From a bacterium (lineage in GTDB: Bacteria > Bacillota > Clostridia > Lachnospirales > Lachnospiraceae): a stretch of DNA of 56,989 nt. The notes under the pieces are model-generated. The model had not been told where the DNA came from, made no database searches, and saw nothing but the letters and a program-made list of their open reading frames with translations. Shown here piece after piece: positions 1 to 8,978 of this stretch (positions are counted from its first letter, which is position 1; every line of letters begins with the position of its first letter). Location of the stretch: positions 1 to 56,989 of the forward strand of contig JAQXMB010000139.1 of the NCBI GenBank assembly GCA_029012425.1. Direction: 5' to 3'. The translations under genes and the position numbers were made by a program.

Positions 1-567
1 GTGAAGATTAAAACAACTACAGGAAAAGTCATTTATATTGATCCGTATTTCCCGACAAAGTTTTCCTATAGAGAGCCGGCAGATTTTATTTTGGTCACTC
101 ATGGGCACAGTGATCATAACAACATGAGCTTGTGCACACAAAAAGAGGATTGCAAGGTGATCAAGTGGGGCGATGCTTTGATTGACGGAGAATATCAGGT
201 GTTTGAATATGACGATATCCGAATTGAGGCGGTTCCTTCCGGGGGAAACAGTAATCACAAGATAACCAATAATGTCGGATATCTTGTGACAGTGGACGGT
301 GTTACTGTTTATCACAGCGGAGACACTTCGTTTGCGGAGGAAACAAAATGTATTGCAGACAAAGAAATTGATTATGCTATGTATACGGTAAACGGAGCGT
401 ACACCATGGGACCGGAAGAAGCAACTGAGATGGCAGATTATATTGGAGCGCGTGTTAACATTCCGATACACGGTAACGGAAATGAGTACTGGAAGCAGAG
501 AAAAGCATTTTCTGCGAACGGTACGAAACGGTTACTCTGGAGTCAAACCATTTTCTTAAGAAGATAA
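1..567 (+). CDS. MBL-fold metal-dependent hydrolase, UlaG-like (5' partial)
   Basis: This is a metallo-beta-lactamase fold protein of the UlaG-like branch, soluble and probably zinc- or manganese-dependent; the substrate cannot be read from the sequence. The visible part has the YIDPYFP strand, the metal-binding THGHSDHN motif (HxHxDH) near residues 33-40, a later YHSGDT ligand motif and a NIPIHGN histidine motif near the C-terminus. The first visible codon is GTG, but homologues have about 15-20 residues before this point, so I read it as internal and the gene as cut by the window edge. The C-terminus (RLLWSQTIFL) fits the family's last strand and the stop is natural. It is followed 56 bases later by the aminopeptidase gene. 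Confidence 0.85.
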   Translation: MKIKTTTGKVIYIDPYFPTKFSYREPADFILVTHGHSDHNNMSLCTQKEDCKVIKWGDALIDGEYQVFEYDDIRIEAVPSGGNSNHKITNNVGYLVTVDGVTVYHSGDTSFAEETKCIADKEIDYAMYTVNGAYTMGPEEATEMADYIGARVNIPIHGNGNEYWKQRKAFSANGTKRLLWSQTIFLRR

Positions 568-623
568 ACTTAAAAAATGTGCAAAAGGAATGGGAAGAAT
601 ACAGGAATTTGAGGAGAGAAGCC

Positions 624-2411
624 ATGCAGGTATTAGAACAGTTGACAATGTTGCGAAAAGTGATGAAGGATCATGCGGTTGATTACTATCTTGTTCCGAC
701 AGACGATTTTCATGGAAGCGAATATGTAGGAGATTATTTCAAGGCGCGCGCTTTTTTATCCGGATTTACCGGTTCGGCGGGAACACTGCTTGTGGGGATG
801 CAAGGCGCATGGCTGTGGACAGATGGCAGATATTTTTTGCAGGCGGCTGCACAGCTTTCCGGGAGCGGAATTGAGCTGATGAAATCCGGAGAACCGGGAG
901 TTCCAAAGCTGTCTGATTTTCTTTCGAATTGTGTAAAAGACAGGCAGAAGATCGGTTTTGACGGAAGAACAGTAAGCCTCTCCTTTGTTCGCATGCTACG
1001 AGAAAAGCTGGGAGATAAGAAGGTTATGATTGATGGTTCTTGTGATCTTGTGGATCTCATCTGGAAAAACAGACCTGCGCTTTCGAATCAGAAAATATGG
1101 GAGCTTTTGGAATGCTATACGGGACTTTCGCGGGAAGAAAAGATTGCATTGATGCGACAACAGCTTGAACAGAAGAATTGCGATGTGCTGCTTCTTACCG
1201 CATTGGATGAGATTGCATGGGTGTTGAATCTTCGAGGTGGTGATGTCGATTATACACCGGTGTTTTTATCCTACCTGTTGATTGGAAAAGAGGAAGTGAT
1301 TCTTTTTGCGCGCGAAGGAGCATTGTCGGACGAGCTTACGGAGAAGCTTGGACAGGCAGGAGTAAGCTGTAAGGACTATTTTGCAATTGAAGAAAGTCTC
1401 AGACAGTTAAGTGATGACAAGTGTATCTGGGTGGATGAGAGCGTTGTGAACGCAAGATTATTCGAATGTATTCCCGATATCTGCAAGCTGCATTTGAAAA
1501 AAAGTCCGGTTGCGTTGATGAAAGCCTGCAAGACTGCAGAGGAGATGGAGCATACCCGTCTTGCGCACAGGAAGGATGCAGTAGCCATGATAAAGTTTAT
1601 CTATTGGCTGAAGCATCATGTGGCGATTGAACATGTGACAGAAATCAGTGCGGCAGAGAATCTGCTTGAGCTCCGAAAACAGATGGAAGGTTTTGTGGAT
1701 CAGAGCTTTGCACCGATTATTGCATATGGACCACATGGCGCAATCGTCCATTATAGCGCTACGACAGACAGCAATGTCCGGCTTCAACCGAAAGGCTTAT
1801 GCCTGATGGACACCGGAGCCCATTATCTGGATGGCACAACGGATATTACAAGAACCGTTGCGCTTGGGGAGCTTACAGAGGAAGAAAAGCGTGCCTTTAC
1901 AATCGTATTAAAAGGGAATCTTCGACTAGGTGCTGCTGTATTTCAAAAAGGGATGTGTGGACGCAATCTGGATCTTCTTGCACGAGGTCCGCTCTGGGAC
2001 AATGGACTCGACTACAATCATGGAACCGGACATGGTGTCGGCTATCTGCTCTGTGTACATGAAGGACCACAGCGCGTGCATTGGAGAAAGACGGATGAAA
2101 CGGAAACGCCGCTTGAGGAGGGTATGATTCTATCGAATGAACCCGGCCTTTATTTAGAAGGAAAGTTTGGAATCCGTCACGAGAATCTTATCGTGGTAAA
2201 AGAGCTTCAGAAAAATGAATATGGACAGCTCATGCATTTTGAAACGATGACAATGGTGCCGTTTGATCTGGATGCAATTGATAGCTCTTTACTTACCTCG
2301 GAGGAAAAGAAACTGCTGAATGAATATCACAAAAAGGTGTATGAGACCGTTTCACAATATCTTACGAAAGAGGAATGCATCTGGTTACAAGAAATGACAA
2401 GAGAAATATAA
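624..2411 (+). CDS. Xaa-Pro aminopeptidase (aminopeptidase P, M24 family)
   Basis: Cytosolic metallopeptidase that removes N-terminal residues preceding proline. It is a 595-residue protein of the long three-domain type: two creatinase-like N-terminal domains (YLVPTDDFHGSEYVGDYF, then FTGSAGT) and a C-terminal pita-bread domain. The metal ligands are visible as Asp396 in MDTGAHYLDG, Asp407 in DGTTDITRT, a His in the HGTGHGVGYL motif, and Glu residues in NEPGLYLEG and RHENL. The open frame extends upstream to a GTG at 579, but the family N-terminus and a GAGGAG ribosome site at 611-616 support ATG 624. A 190-base A+T-rich gap with no clear terminator follows. Confidence 0.93.
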   Translation: MQVLEQLTMLRKVMKDHAVDYYLVPTDDFHGSEYVGDYFKARAFLSGFTGSAGTLLVGMQGAWLWTDGRYFLQAAAQLSGSGIELMKSGEPGVPKLSDFLSNCVKDRQKIGFDGRTVSLSFVRMLREKLGDKKVMIDGSCDLVDLIWKNRPALSNQKIWELLECYTGLSREEKIALMRQQLEQKNCDVLLLTALDEIAWVLNLRGGDVDYTPVFLSYLLIGKEEVILFAREGALSDELTEKLGQAGVSCKDYFAIEESLRQLSDDKCIWVDESVVNARLFECIPDICKLHLKKSPVALMKACKTAEEMEHTRLAHRKDAVAMIKFIYWLKHHVAIEHVTEISAAENLLELRKQMEGFVDQSFAPIIAYGPHGAIVHYSATTDSNVRLQPKGLCLMDTGAHYLDGTTDITRTVALGELTEEEKRAFTIVLKGNLRLGAAVFQKGMCGRNLDLLARGPLWDNGLDYNHGTGHGVGYLLCVHEGPQRVHWRKTDETETPLEEGMILSNEPGLYLEGKFGIRHENLIVVKELQKNEYGQLMHFETMTMVPFDLDAIDSSLLTSEEKKLLNEYHKKVYETVSQYLTKEECIWLQEMTREI

Positions 2412-2601
2412 TCGAGAATTAATAAATGAACAAGCTTGGCCGATGAAATGGTTTGCAGCAAGAATACTTGTAAAGTAAGAAGTGAATATTGTTATATGAT
2501 ATTACATTATTACACAAGCAATGATTCGTAAAAACAATTACAATAGACTTAATCAATCATACGACACTGTTCGAATTATGATTTTTTAAGGAGGATAAAA
2601 T

Positions 2602-3060
2602 ATGTTAAAAGGAATTCCGTCCATCTTGTCACCGGATCTTTTAAAGGTTTTATGTGAGATGGGACATACAGACGAACTGACAATCGGAGACGGTAACTTC
2701 CCCGGACATTCATTTGATACACCGGTTATCCGGATGGATGGACATGGAGTACCGGAGATTTTAGATGCAATTTTGCAGGTGTTTCCGCTTGATACTTATC
2801 CCGATGCCAATGGTGTGATGGTTCCGCCTTGTACGCTCATGGCAGTAGAACCCGGCGATGATGCAAAGACGCCGATCTGGGATACCTATAAAGAAATTGT
2901 TGCAAAGCATGATGTCCGCGGAGCAGATTGCTTTGAAGAGATTAATAAGTGGAAATTCTACGATAAAACCCGTGCGAAATCCAAGGTTGTTATCATGACA
3001 GGAGAAACCGCTATCTATGCTAATATTATTTTGAGAAAAGGTGTTGTAATCAATAATTAA
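2602..3060 (+). CDS. fucU: RbsD/FucU family sugar mutarotase (L-fucose mutarotase-like)
   Basis: This protein interconverts the alpha and beta anomers of a sugar, by family L-fucose or D-ribose, ahead of the isomerase or kinase step. The 152-residue product opens with MLKGIPSILSPDLLKVL and keeps the conserved EMGHTDE segment (His22, Asp24) and the IGDGNFP segment (Asp30), with the PEILDAILQVFPLDTY block typical of FucU. It has a strong AAGGAGG site just upstream of the ATG. No fucose or ribose catabolic gene lies nearby, so the sugar is assigned only by family. It appears to be a single-gene unit; the 190-base gap after it holds the promoter of the topoisomerase genes. Confidence 0.85.
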   Translation: MLKGIPSILSPDLLKVLCEMGHTDELTIGDGNFPGHSFDTPVIRMDGHGVPEILDAILQVFPLDTYPDANGVMVPPCTLMAVEPGDDAKTPIWDTYKEIVAKHDVRGADCFEEINKWKFYDKTRAKSKVVIMTGETAIYANIILRKGVVINN

Positions 3061-3186
3061 TTCAAAACTATATTATTGAACGGCTTGGCTGTGCAAAGGA
3101 CGGTAGTGCATAAGGCATTATCGTCTTTTCTTTTGCAATCCTCATGCGACTGCGTGCGGCAACCATCGCGGTGTACGAAAAATAAC

Positions 3187-3215
3187 TTTACCTGATATCT
3201 AATATTTGGTATACT
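3187..3215 (+). promoter_or_regulatory. sigma-A type promoter for the topoisomerase operon
   Basis: TTTACC at 3187-3192, a 17-base spacer and TATACT at 3210-3215, 38 bases before the ATG of the subunit B gene. The -10 element matches 5 of 6 consensus bases and the -35 matches 4 of 6. Assigned by pattern only. Confidence 0.5.
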
Positions 3216-3253
3216 TTTGATAGTTATGAGATTTTGGAAAGTGAGGAAAAACA

Positions 3254-5173
3254 ATGGCAAAGGGCAGTTATGATGCCAGTAGCATATCGGTGCTTGAGGG
3301 ACTTGAAGCGGTCCGTAAAAGACCCGGAATGTATATCGGTAGTGTATCAAGAAAAGGTCTGAACCATTTGATTTATGAGATTGTCGATAACTCAGTGGAC
3401 GAGCATCTTGCGGGTTTTTGTGATACGATTCGTGTTACGCTGGAAGCAGATGGCTCATGTACCGTTGAGGATAACGGAAGGGGTATTCCGGTAGGAATGC
3501 ATGAAAAAGGTGTATCGGCAGCGCGTCTGGTATTTACGACTTTGCATGCCGGCGGAAAATTTGATAACGATGCATATAAGACCAGTGGAGGTCTTCATGG
3601 TGTTGGTTCTTCTGTCGTCAATGCACTCTCAACATATATGGATGTGGAGATTAGTCGCGATGGCGCCGTGCATCATGATCGTTACGAGAGAGGAAATCCG
3701 ACGATACAATTGGAAGGCGGACTGCTTCCGGTAATTGGAAAAACAAGGAAGACAGGAACAAAAATTAATTTTCTGCCGGATCCTGAAATATTTGAAAAAA
3801 CACGCTTTAAGGAAGAGGATGTAAAAAGCCGTATGCATGAAACGGCCTATCTGAATCCGGAACTTACGATCATTTATGAAGATAAACGGGGGGATGAGCT
3901 TGAGCATATCGAATACCACGAGCCGGAAGGTATTATCGGATTTGTGCGTGATCTGAACAAAAATTTAGAGACGATTCACGATGTGATCTACTTCAAGGGT
4001 GAGAGTGAAGGAATCGAAGTTGAGGTCGCATTTCAATATACGAATGAGTTCCATGAGAATATCTTAGGCTTTTGTAATAATATATATAATGCAGAAGGTG
4101 GTACGCATATTACCGGTTTTAAGACGACATTTACCATGGTCATCAACCAGTATGCGAGAGAGCTTGGAATCCTCAAAGAAAAAGACGCCAACTTTACCGG
4201 AACGGATGTGAGAAACGGTATGACAGCTGTTGTTTCCATCAAGCATCCCGACCCTCGCTTTGAAGGACAGACAAAGACGAAGCTGGATAATCAGGATGCG
4301 TCAAAGGTAACTGGAAAAGTAACCGGAGATGAGATTACGCTTTATTTTGATAAAAACCTCGAAACTTTAAAAGCTGTCATTGAATGTGCGGTAAAAGCAG
4401 CGAAAATCCGTAAGACGGAAGAACGCGCGAAAACCAATCTTTTGACCAAGCAGAAATTCTCCTTTGATTCAAACGGAAAGCTTGCAAACTGTGAGTCGAA
4501 GGATCCTTCGAAGTGTGAGATCTTTATCGTCGAGGGAGATTCGGCAGGAGGTTCTGCAAAGATGGCCAGAAACCGTATGTATCAGGCGATTATGCCGATT
4601 CGGGGAAAGATTTTGAATGTCGAAAAGGCATCGATTGACAAGGTGCTTGCCAATGCGGAAATCAAGACGATGATCAATGCGTTTGGCTGTGGTTTTTCGG
4701 AAGGATACGGCAATGATTTTGATATCACGAAGCTTCGCTATGACAAAATCATTATCATGGCTGATGCCGATGTTGATGGAGCACATATTTCTACTTTGCT
4801 TCTGACCTTATTTTACCGCTTTATGCCCGAGCTTATTTTTGAGGGACATGTTTACCTTGCGATGCCGCCTCTATATAAGGCAATGCCGAAAAAAGGCGAA
4901 GAAGAGTATCTGTATGATGATGCAGCACTGGAAAAATATCGAAAAAACCACACCGGAAGTTTTACGCTGCAGCGCTATAAAGGTCTTGGAGAGATGGATG
5001 CCGAGCAGCTTTGGGAGACAACCTTAAACCCCGAAACCCGTATGCTTAAAAAAGTAGAGATTGAGGATGGCCGTATGGCAAGTGATGTCACTGCGATGCT
5101 GATGGGTACAGATGTACCGCCGAGAAAGGCATTTATCTATGCGAATGCGTTAGATGCTGAGTTAGATGTTTAA
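3254..5173 (+). CDS. Type IIA DNA topoisomerase subunit B (ParE/GyrB)
   Basis: ATPase subunit of a DNA gyrase or topoisomerase IV, 639 residues. The GHKL ATPase domain is at the N-terminus (EIVDNSVDEHLAG, DNGRGIP, GGLHGVGSS), followed by the transducer domain. The TOPRIM domain carries EGDSAGGSA starting at Glu427 and the metal-binding DADVD at 504-508. The C-terminus has the QRYKGLGEM block. It overlaps the upstream edge of the subunit A gene region and is co-transcribed with it. Lachnospiraceae usually keep a second gyrBA pair near the replication origin, so this pair is more likely the topoisomerase IV-like one, supported by the lack of a canonical GyrA box in its partner. The sequence of subunit B alone does not separate ParE from GyrB. 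Confidence 0.93.
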   Translation: MAKGSYDASSISVLEGLEAVRKRPGMYIGSVSRKGLNHLIYEIVDNSVDEHLAGFCDTIRVTLEADGSCTVEDNGRGIPVGMHEKGVSAARLVFTTLHAGGKFDNDAYKTSGGLHGVGSSVVNALSTYMDVEISRDGAVHHDRYERGNPTIQLEGGLLPVIGKTRKTGTKINFLPDPEIFEKTRFKEEDVKSRMHETAYLNPELTIIYEDKRGDELEHIEYHEPEGIIGFVRDLNKNLETIHDVIYFKGESEGIEVEVAFQYTNEFHENILGFCNNIYNAEGGTHITGFKTTFTMVINQYARELGILKEKDANFTGTDVRNGMTAVVSIKHPDPRFEGQTKTKLDNQDASKVTGKVTGDEITLYFDKNLETLKAVIECAVKAAKIRKTEERAKTNLLTKQKFSFDSNGKLANCESKDPSKCEIFIVEGDSAGGSAKMARNRMYQAIMPIRGKILNVEKASIDKVLANAEIKTMINAFGCGFSEGYGNDFDITKLRYDKIIIMADADVDGAHISTLLLTLFYRFMPELIFEGHVYLAMPPLYKAMPKKGEEEYLYDDAALEKYRKNHTGSFTLQRYKGLGEMDAEQLWETTLNPETRMLKKVEIEDGRMASDVTAMLMGTDVPPRKAFIYANALDAELDV

Positions 5174-5189
5174 TTGGAGGATGAGACAG

Positions 5190-7427
5190 ATGGAAGCGGA
5201 AGAGCGACTGATACGCACAGAGTATTCGGAAATTATGCAAAAATCTTACATCGATTATGCGATGAGTGTAATTGTTGCCCGTGCATTGCCGGATGTGCGA
5301 GATGGATTAAAGCCTGTACAGCGCAGAACCTTATATGATATGTACGAGTTAGGGATTCGTTATGATCGTCCGTATCGTAAGAGTGCCCGTATTGTTGGTG
5401 ATACAATGGGTAAGTACCATCCGCATGGAGACAGCTCGATCTATGATGCGCTTGTTGTCATGTCGCAGGATTTCAAAAAAGGACTACCGCTGATTGACGG
5501 ACATGGTAATTTCGGATCCATTGAGGGAGACGGTGCCGCAGCAATGCGTTATACCGAAGCTCGTCTTCAGAAGGTTACACAGGAAGCATATCTTGCAGAT
5601 CTTGACAAGGATGTTGTCGATTTTATCCCCAATTTTGATGAGACGGAAAAAGAACCTGTGGTACTTCCTGTTCGTGTACCGAACCTTTTGATTAACGGAG
5701 CGGAAGGAATCGCGGTCGGAATGGCAACCAGCATTCCACCGCACAACTTTGCTGAGATCATCGAAGGCGTGAAGGCATATATGAAGGATCCGGATATTAA
5801 TACGGAGCAGATGATGCAGTATGTGAAGGGACCGGATTTTCCGACCGGTGGAATCGTCACAAATCAGGATGAGCTGCTTAGTATTTATTCAACCGGAGTT
5901 GGAAAGATTAAGATTCGCGGCCGCGTCGAAATCGAAAAAATGAAGGGCGGAAAAGAATGTATTGTCGTAACTGAGATTCCCTACACCATGATTGGAGCGG
6001 GAATCGGAAAATTCTTAAATGATGTTTATAATTTGGTTGAGACAAAAAAGACGAATGATATCGCTGATATATCCAATCAGTCATCCAAAGAAGGAATTCG
6101 TATCGTCATCGAGCTTCGCAAGGGTGCCAATGCGGAGAATCTGTGTAATTTGCTCTATAAAAAGACAAAATTAGAGGATACCTTTGGTGTGAATATGCTA
6201 TCCGTTGCGGACGGAAAGCCTGAGACAATGGGACTTGTTCCGATGATTCGACATCATGTGGCGTTCCAGTATGAGCTTGCGACCAGAAAGTACAAGACAC
6301 TGCTTGCAAAGGAATTAGAGAAGCGGGAGGTGCAGGAAGGTCTCATCAAGGCATGTGATGTCATTGATTTGATCATTGAGATCCTTCGCGGAAGCAAGAA
6401 TGTCAAGGATGCAAAAGCATGCTTGACAAGTGGGGATACATCAAAAATTAAATTTAAACATAAAGAATCGGAGAAAGATGCGAAGCAACTTTGCTTTACA
6501 GAACGACAGGCAACTGCAATTCTTGAGATGCGCCTGTATAAACTGATTGGCTTAGAAATTGATGCACTTTTAAAAGAGCATGAGGAGACGGTTGCAAACA
6601 TTGCAAGATATGAAAAGATTCTCACCAGTCGAAGTGAAATGGCAAAGGTGATTATCAAAGACCTTGATGCTTTCAAAAAAGAGTATGCAAGACCCAGACG
6701 GACAACAATCGATAATGTGGAAGCTGCTGTTGTGGAAGAACCCAAGGTAGAAGAAATGGATGTAGTGGTTCTGATGGATCGTTTCGGATATGCCAAGACG
6801 GTGGATGTGACTACTTATGAGCGTAACCGTGAGGCGGCAGACGGTGAAAATCGTTATATAATTAATTGTAAGAACACGGACAAGCTTTGTATTTTTACGA
6901 ATACCGGTAATATGCATCTGCTGAAGGTACTCGATTTGCCTTTTGGTAAGTTCCGTGACAAAGGCAAGCCGATTGATAACATGAGTAATTATGACAGTGC
7001 AAATGAGAACCTCATCTATATCGAAGCGATGAGTCATATTATCGATAAGCAATTGGTTTTCGGGACAAAAACATCTATGCTTAAGCTTGTGAACGGTTGT
7101 GAGTTCGATGTTGGAAAACGAACGACCGCAGCAACAAAGCTGGCAGAGGATGATGAATTGTTGATTGTTTCTCCTGTGGAAGCAGGGGCTACTGTTGTCA
7201 TGGAGTCAAAGAAGAATGTATTTCTTCGCATTGCTCTTGAGAGTATTCCGGAAAAAAAGAAGATGGCGATCGGCGTGCGCGGCATGCGTCTGATGCCGGG
7301 AGACGAACTGGCATCGATTTACTATCTTGCCGCAGATGGTGAAGCTCAGATGGGCGGAAAGGATAAGACCGTTGCGTTGAATCGTCTGCACATCTGCAAT
7401 CGTGATACAAAAGGAGTGAAGCGCTGA
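5190..7427 (+). CDS. Type IIA DNA topoisomerase subunit A (ParC/GyrA-like)
   Basis: DNA-breaking and rejoining subunit, 745 residues. The winged-helix domain contains KPVQRRTLYDMYELG, the quinolone-pocket segment GKYHPHGDSSIYDAL and the catalytic tyrosine Tyr121 in AAMRYTEARL. A coiled-coil gate (about residues 350-500) and a C-terminal beta-pinwheel follow. No canonical GyrA box (Q-[RK]-R-G-G-[RK]-G) is visible; the nearest thing is GVRGMRL near the end. That, with the short length, favours a ParC-like role. The frame opens at ATG 5166 inside subunit B, but TTGGAGG at 5174-5180 sits nine bases before ATG 5190, which I chose. Its stop overlaps the next gene's start. Confidence 0.9.
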   Translation: MEAEERLIRTEYSEIMQKSYIDYAMSVIVARALPDVRDGLKPVQRRTLYDMYELGIRYDRPYRKSARIVGDTMGKYHPHGDSSIYDALVVMSQDFKKGLPLIDGHGNFGSIEGDGAAAMRYTEARLQKVTQEAYLADLDKDVVDFIPNFDETEKEPVVLPVRVPNLLINGAEGIAVGMATSIPPHNFAEIIEGVKAYMKDPDINTEQMMQYVKGPDFPTGGIVTNQDELLSIYSTGVGKIKIRGRVEIEKMKGGKECIVVTEIPYTMIGAGIGKFLNDVYNLVETKKTNDIADISNQSSKEGIRIVIELRKGANAENLCNLLYKKTKLEDTFGVNMLSVADGKPETMGLVPMIRHHVAFQYELATRKYKTLLAKELEKREVQEGLIKACDVIDLIIEILRGSKNVKDAKACLTSGDTSKIKFKHKESEKDAKQLCFTERQATAILEMRLYKLIGLEIDALLKEHEETVANIARYEKILTSRSEMAKVIIKDLDAFKKEYARPRRTTIDNVEAAVVEEPKVEEMDVVVLMDRFGYAKTVDVTTYERNREAADGENRYIINCKNTDKLCIFTNTGNMHLLKVLDLPFGKFRDKGKPIDNMSNYDSANENLIYIEAMSHIIDKQLVFGTKTSMLKLVNGCEFDVGKRTTAATKLAEDDELLIVSPVEAGATVVMESKKNVFLRIALESIPEKKKMAIGVRGMRLMPGDELASIYYLAADGEAQMGGKDKTVALNRLHICNRDTKGVKR

Positions 7428-8077
7428 TGAAGAAGGTGATTTTTGATTTAGACGGCACCCTGATTAATTCGCAGGAGGGTGTGACCAAGAGTGTTCAGCA
7501 CGCCTTGCGGTCGATTGGAATCGATGAGCCGGATCTTGACAGCCTGCGTTGTTTTATCGGACCACCGCTTTCCCGAATGTTCAAAGAGAAGTATAACTTT
7601 TCAGATGAAGTGATCGGATCGTTAATTCCGATATACAGACAACGGTACGAGACCGTCGGAGTTCACGAGTGTGAGCTGTATCCGGGTGTAGAAGAAGTGT
7701 TAAAAAGCTTGCATGATAAAGGCTATATTCTTACACTTGGTTCATCGAAACCGGAGGTTTTTTGCACAGATATCTTGCAATATTTCCATATTGACCAGTA
7801 TTTTACACATATTGTGGGGGCAACACTCGGACCGGAACGCCAGACCAAGATTCAGGTTCTTGAAGAGGCTTTTTGCCGTATGAATGTGAAGGATAAGAGC
7901 GAAGTGATTCTGATTGGCGATACAAAGTATGATGTTGAAGGTGCGAATGCGGCGGGTATTGATTGTGTCGGAATTACCTACGGATTCGGAACGCGGGAGG
8001 AATTGTTGGAGCATGGTGCAATTGCTGTGTTCGATACGCTGACACAGGTGGAGGAATATCTTGATGGAACAGCCTAG
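7427..8077 (+). CDS. HAD-family phosphatase (phosphoglycolate phosphatase-like)
   Basis: Soluble haloacid dehalogenase superfamily phosphatase of 216 residues. Motif I is FDLDGTLINS with the nucleophile Asp and the acid/base Asp. Motif II is in TLGSSKPE, motif III Lys follows in the cap-core hinge region, and motif IV is IGDTKYDVEGA. An alpha-helical cap (about residues 15-85) lies between motifs I and II, as in the Gph/PGM subgroup. The start ATG overlaps the subunit A stop (ATGA), which points to translational coupling. The natural substrate cannot be inferred; phosphoglycolate or a similar small phosphate ester is the family guess. Confidence 0.85.
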   Translation: MKKVIFDLDGTLINSQEGVTKSVQHALRSIGIDEPDLDSLRCFIGPPLSRMFKEKYNFSDEVIGSLIPIYRQRYETVGVHECELYPGVEEVLKSLHDKGYILTLGSSKPEVFCTDILQYFHIDQYFTHIVGATLGPERQTKIQVLEEAFCRMNVKDKSEVILIGDTKYDVEGANAAGIDCVGITYGFGTREELLEHGAIAVFDTLTQVEEYLDGTA

Positions 8078-8834
8078 GGGCTTTGCGGTGTGGGAGATCA
8101 TCTATCCCTTTTTTCTGTTTGAAGCGATTGTACTGATCATTCAGGAAGCACTTGTCAAAATATTGAGGTTATCCTGGGCGGTCGGTTTAACCGGACAGGC
8201 AATTTCAACATGTGTGGCAATAATCGTCTTATGGTATCGGTTCATATTCAAAGAAAAGCTGACACTGACGCAAAAGAAAAGCATATTTATCCGGTGGAAA
8301 GCTGCTGTGATGGCGATTGCTGCAACAGTAATATCCGGCGTTGGATGGAATCTTCTTATTCTATCGATACATCCGCTTCGCAGTCAGGAACAATTCCGGA
8401 CAGCAAATCAGTATTTCTATGGTTCGACGCTTGGAATGGAGCTTGTGACACTTGGAATTATTACTCCGATCGCAGAAGAGCTGTTGTTTCGTGGAATTAT
8501 CTATCAGAGACTTCGTAAGATATCAGGCGTATTTGCTTCTGTTATGATATCTGCAGTTTTTTTTGGCGTGTATCATTTAAATATTACGCAGATAATATAT
8601 GCGTGTGCAATCGGTATCCTATTGGCGTTACTGATGGAAGCATATGGAGATGTCAGAATTCCAATGCTGGGGCATATGGCAATTAATATTGTAGTAGTAC
8701 TTAACGGTGAATTGGGGATTCTCGACCGCACAATCCTTGCGACTCCATTACAGAAAAATGCTTGTATGGCAATATGTCTGGTGCTTACGGTTGTTTTCAC
8801 AGGAGTGCTCGGGAAAAAATGTAAAGAAAAATAA
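8064..8834 (+). CDS. CPBP-family intramembrane glutamic metalloprotease
   Basis: Polytopic membrane protein of 256 residues in the CPBP (CAAX protease/bacteriocin-processing, 'Abi') family. Several hydrophobic segments are visible, and the family's three motifs occur in order: EELLFRG (the paired glutamates and Arg), FFGVYHLN (catalytic His), and a later GHMAIN segment. Family members cleave within the membrane or serve in bacteriocin immunity or prenyl-protein processing; the role here is unknown. ATG 8064 lies inside the end of the HAD gene, preceded by GGTGGAGGAA at 8047-8056. The one-codon-longer TTG frame start at 8061 is unlikely. A terminator follows immediately. Confidence 0.82.
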   Translation: MEQPRGFAVWEIIYPFFLFEAIVLIIQEALVKILRLSWAVGLTGQAISTCVAIIVLWYRFIFKEKLTLTQKKSIFIRWKAAVMAIAATVISGVGWNLLILSIHPLRSQEQFRTANQYFYGSTLGMELVTLGIITPIAEELLFRGIIYQRLRKISGVFASVMISAVFFGVYHLNITQIIYACAIGILLALLMEAYGDVRIPMLGHMAINIVVVLNGELGILDRTILATPLQKNACMAICLVLTVVFTGVLGKKCKEK

Positions 8835-8837
8835 TCA

Positions 8838-8870
8838 AAAGGATGACCAGAGAGGTTGTCCTTTTTGCTT
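8838..8870 (+). terminator. rho-independent terminator after the topoisomerase-CPBP operon
   Basis: An 11-base-pair stem (8838-8848 with 8854-8864, two G-T wobbles) around a five-base AGAGA loop, running into a T-rich tract. It lies directly after the CPBP gene stop. Confidence 0.8.
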
Positions 8871-8978
8871 TATTCTGCTAAAATGTGGTTAATTATGTTT
8901 AATTGACAGTGGAGAATATCGTTTTGATGCTGATTGATGAACAGATTTTTGATAAGAAATTGGATAGGTTATAAGTAT

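Noticed and set aside
482..567. Possible frameshift at the end of the MBL-fold gene
   Set aside because: A second frame gives YETVTLE-like sequence, but the actual frame ends RLLWSQTIFL, which fits the family C-terminus, and the other frame has no stop before the next gene.
579..623. GTG start for aminopeptidase P
   Set aside because: The extra 15 residues do not match the family, and the good ribosome site belongs to ATG 624.
3057..3350. Minus-strand frame of 97 codons at the fucU-topoisomerase gap
   Set aside because: Overlaps the topoisomerase start and promoter, no ribosome site, no recognisable protein.
8903..8930. Promoter of the XpaC gene based on TTGACA at 8903
   Set aside because: No acceptable -10 at 16-18 bases downstream.
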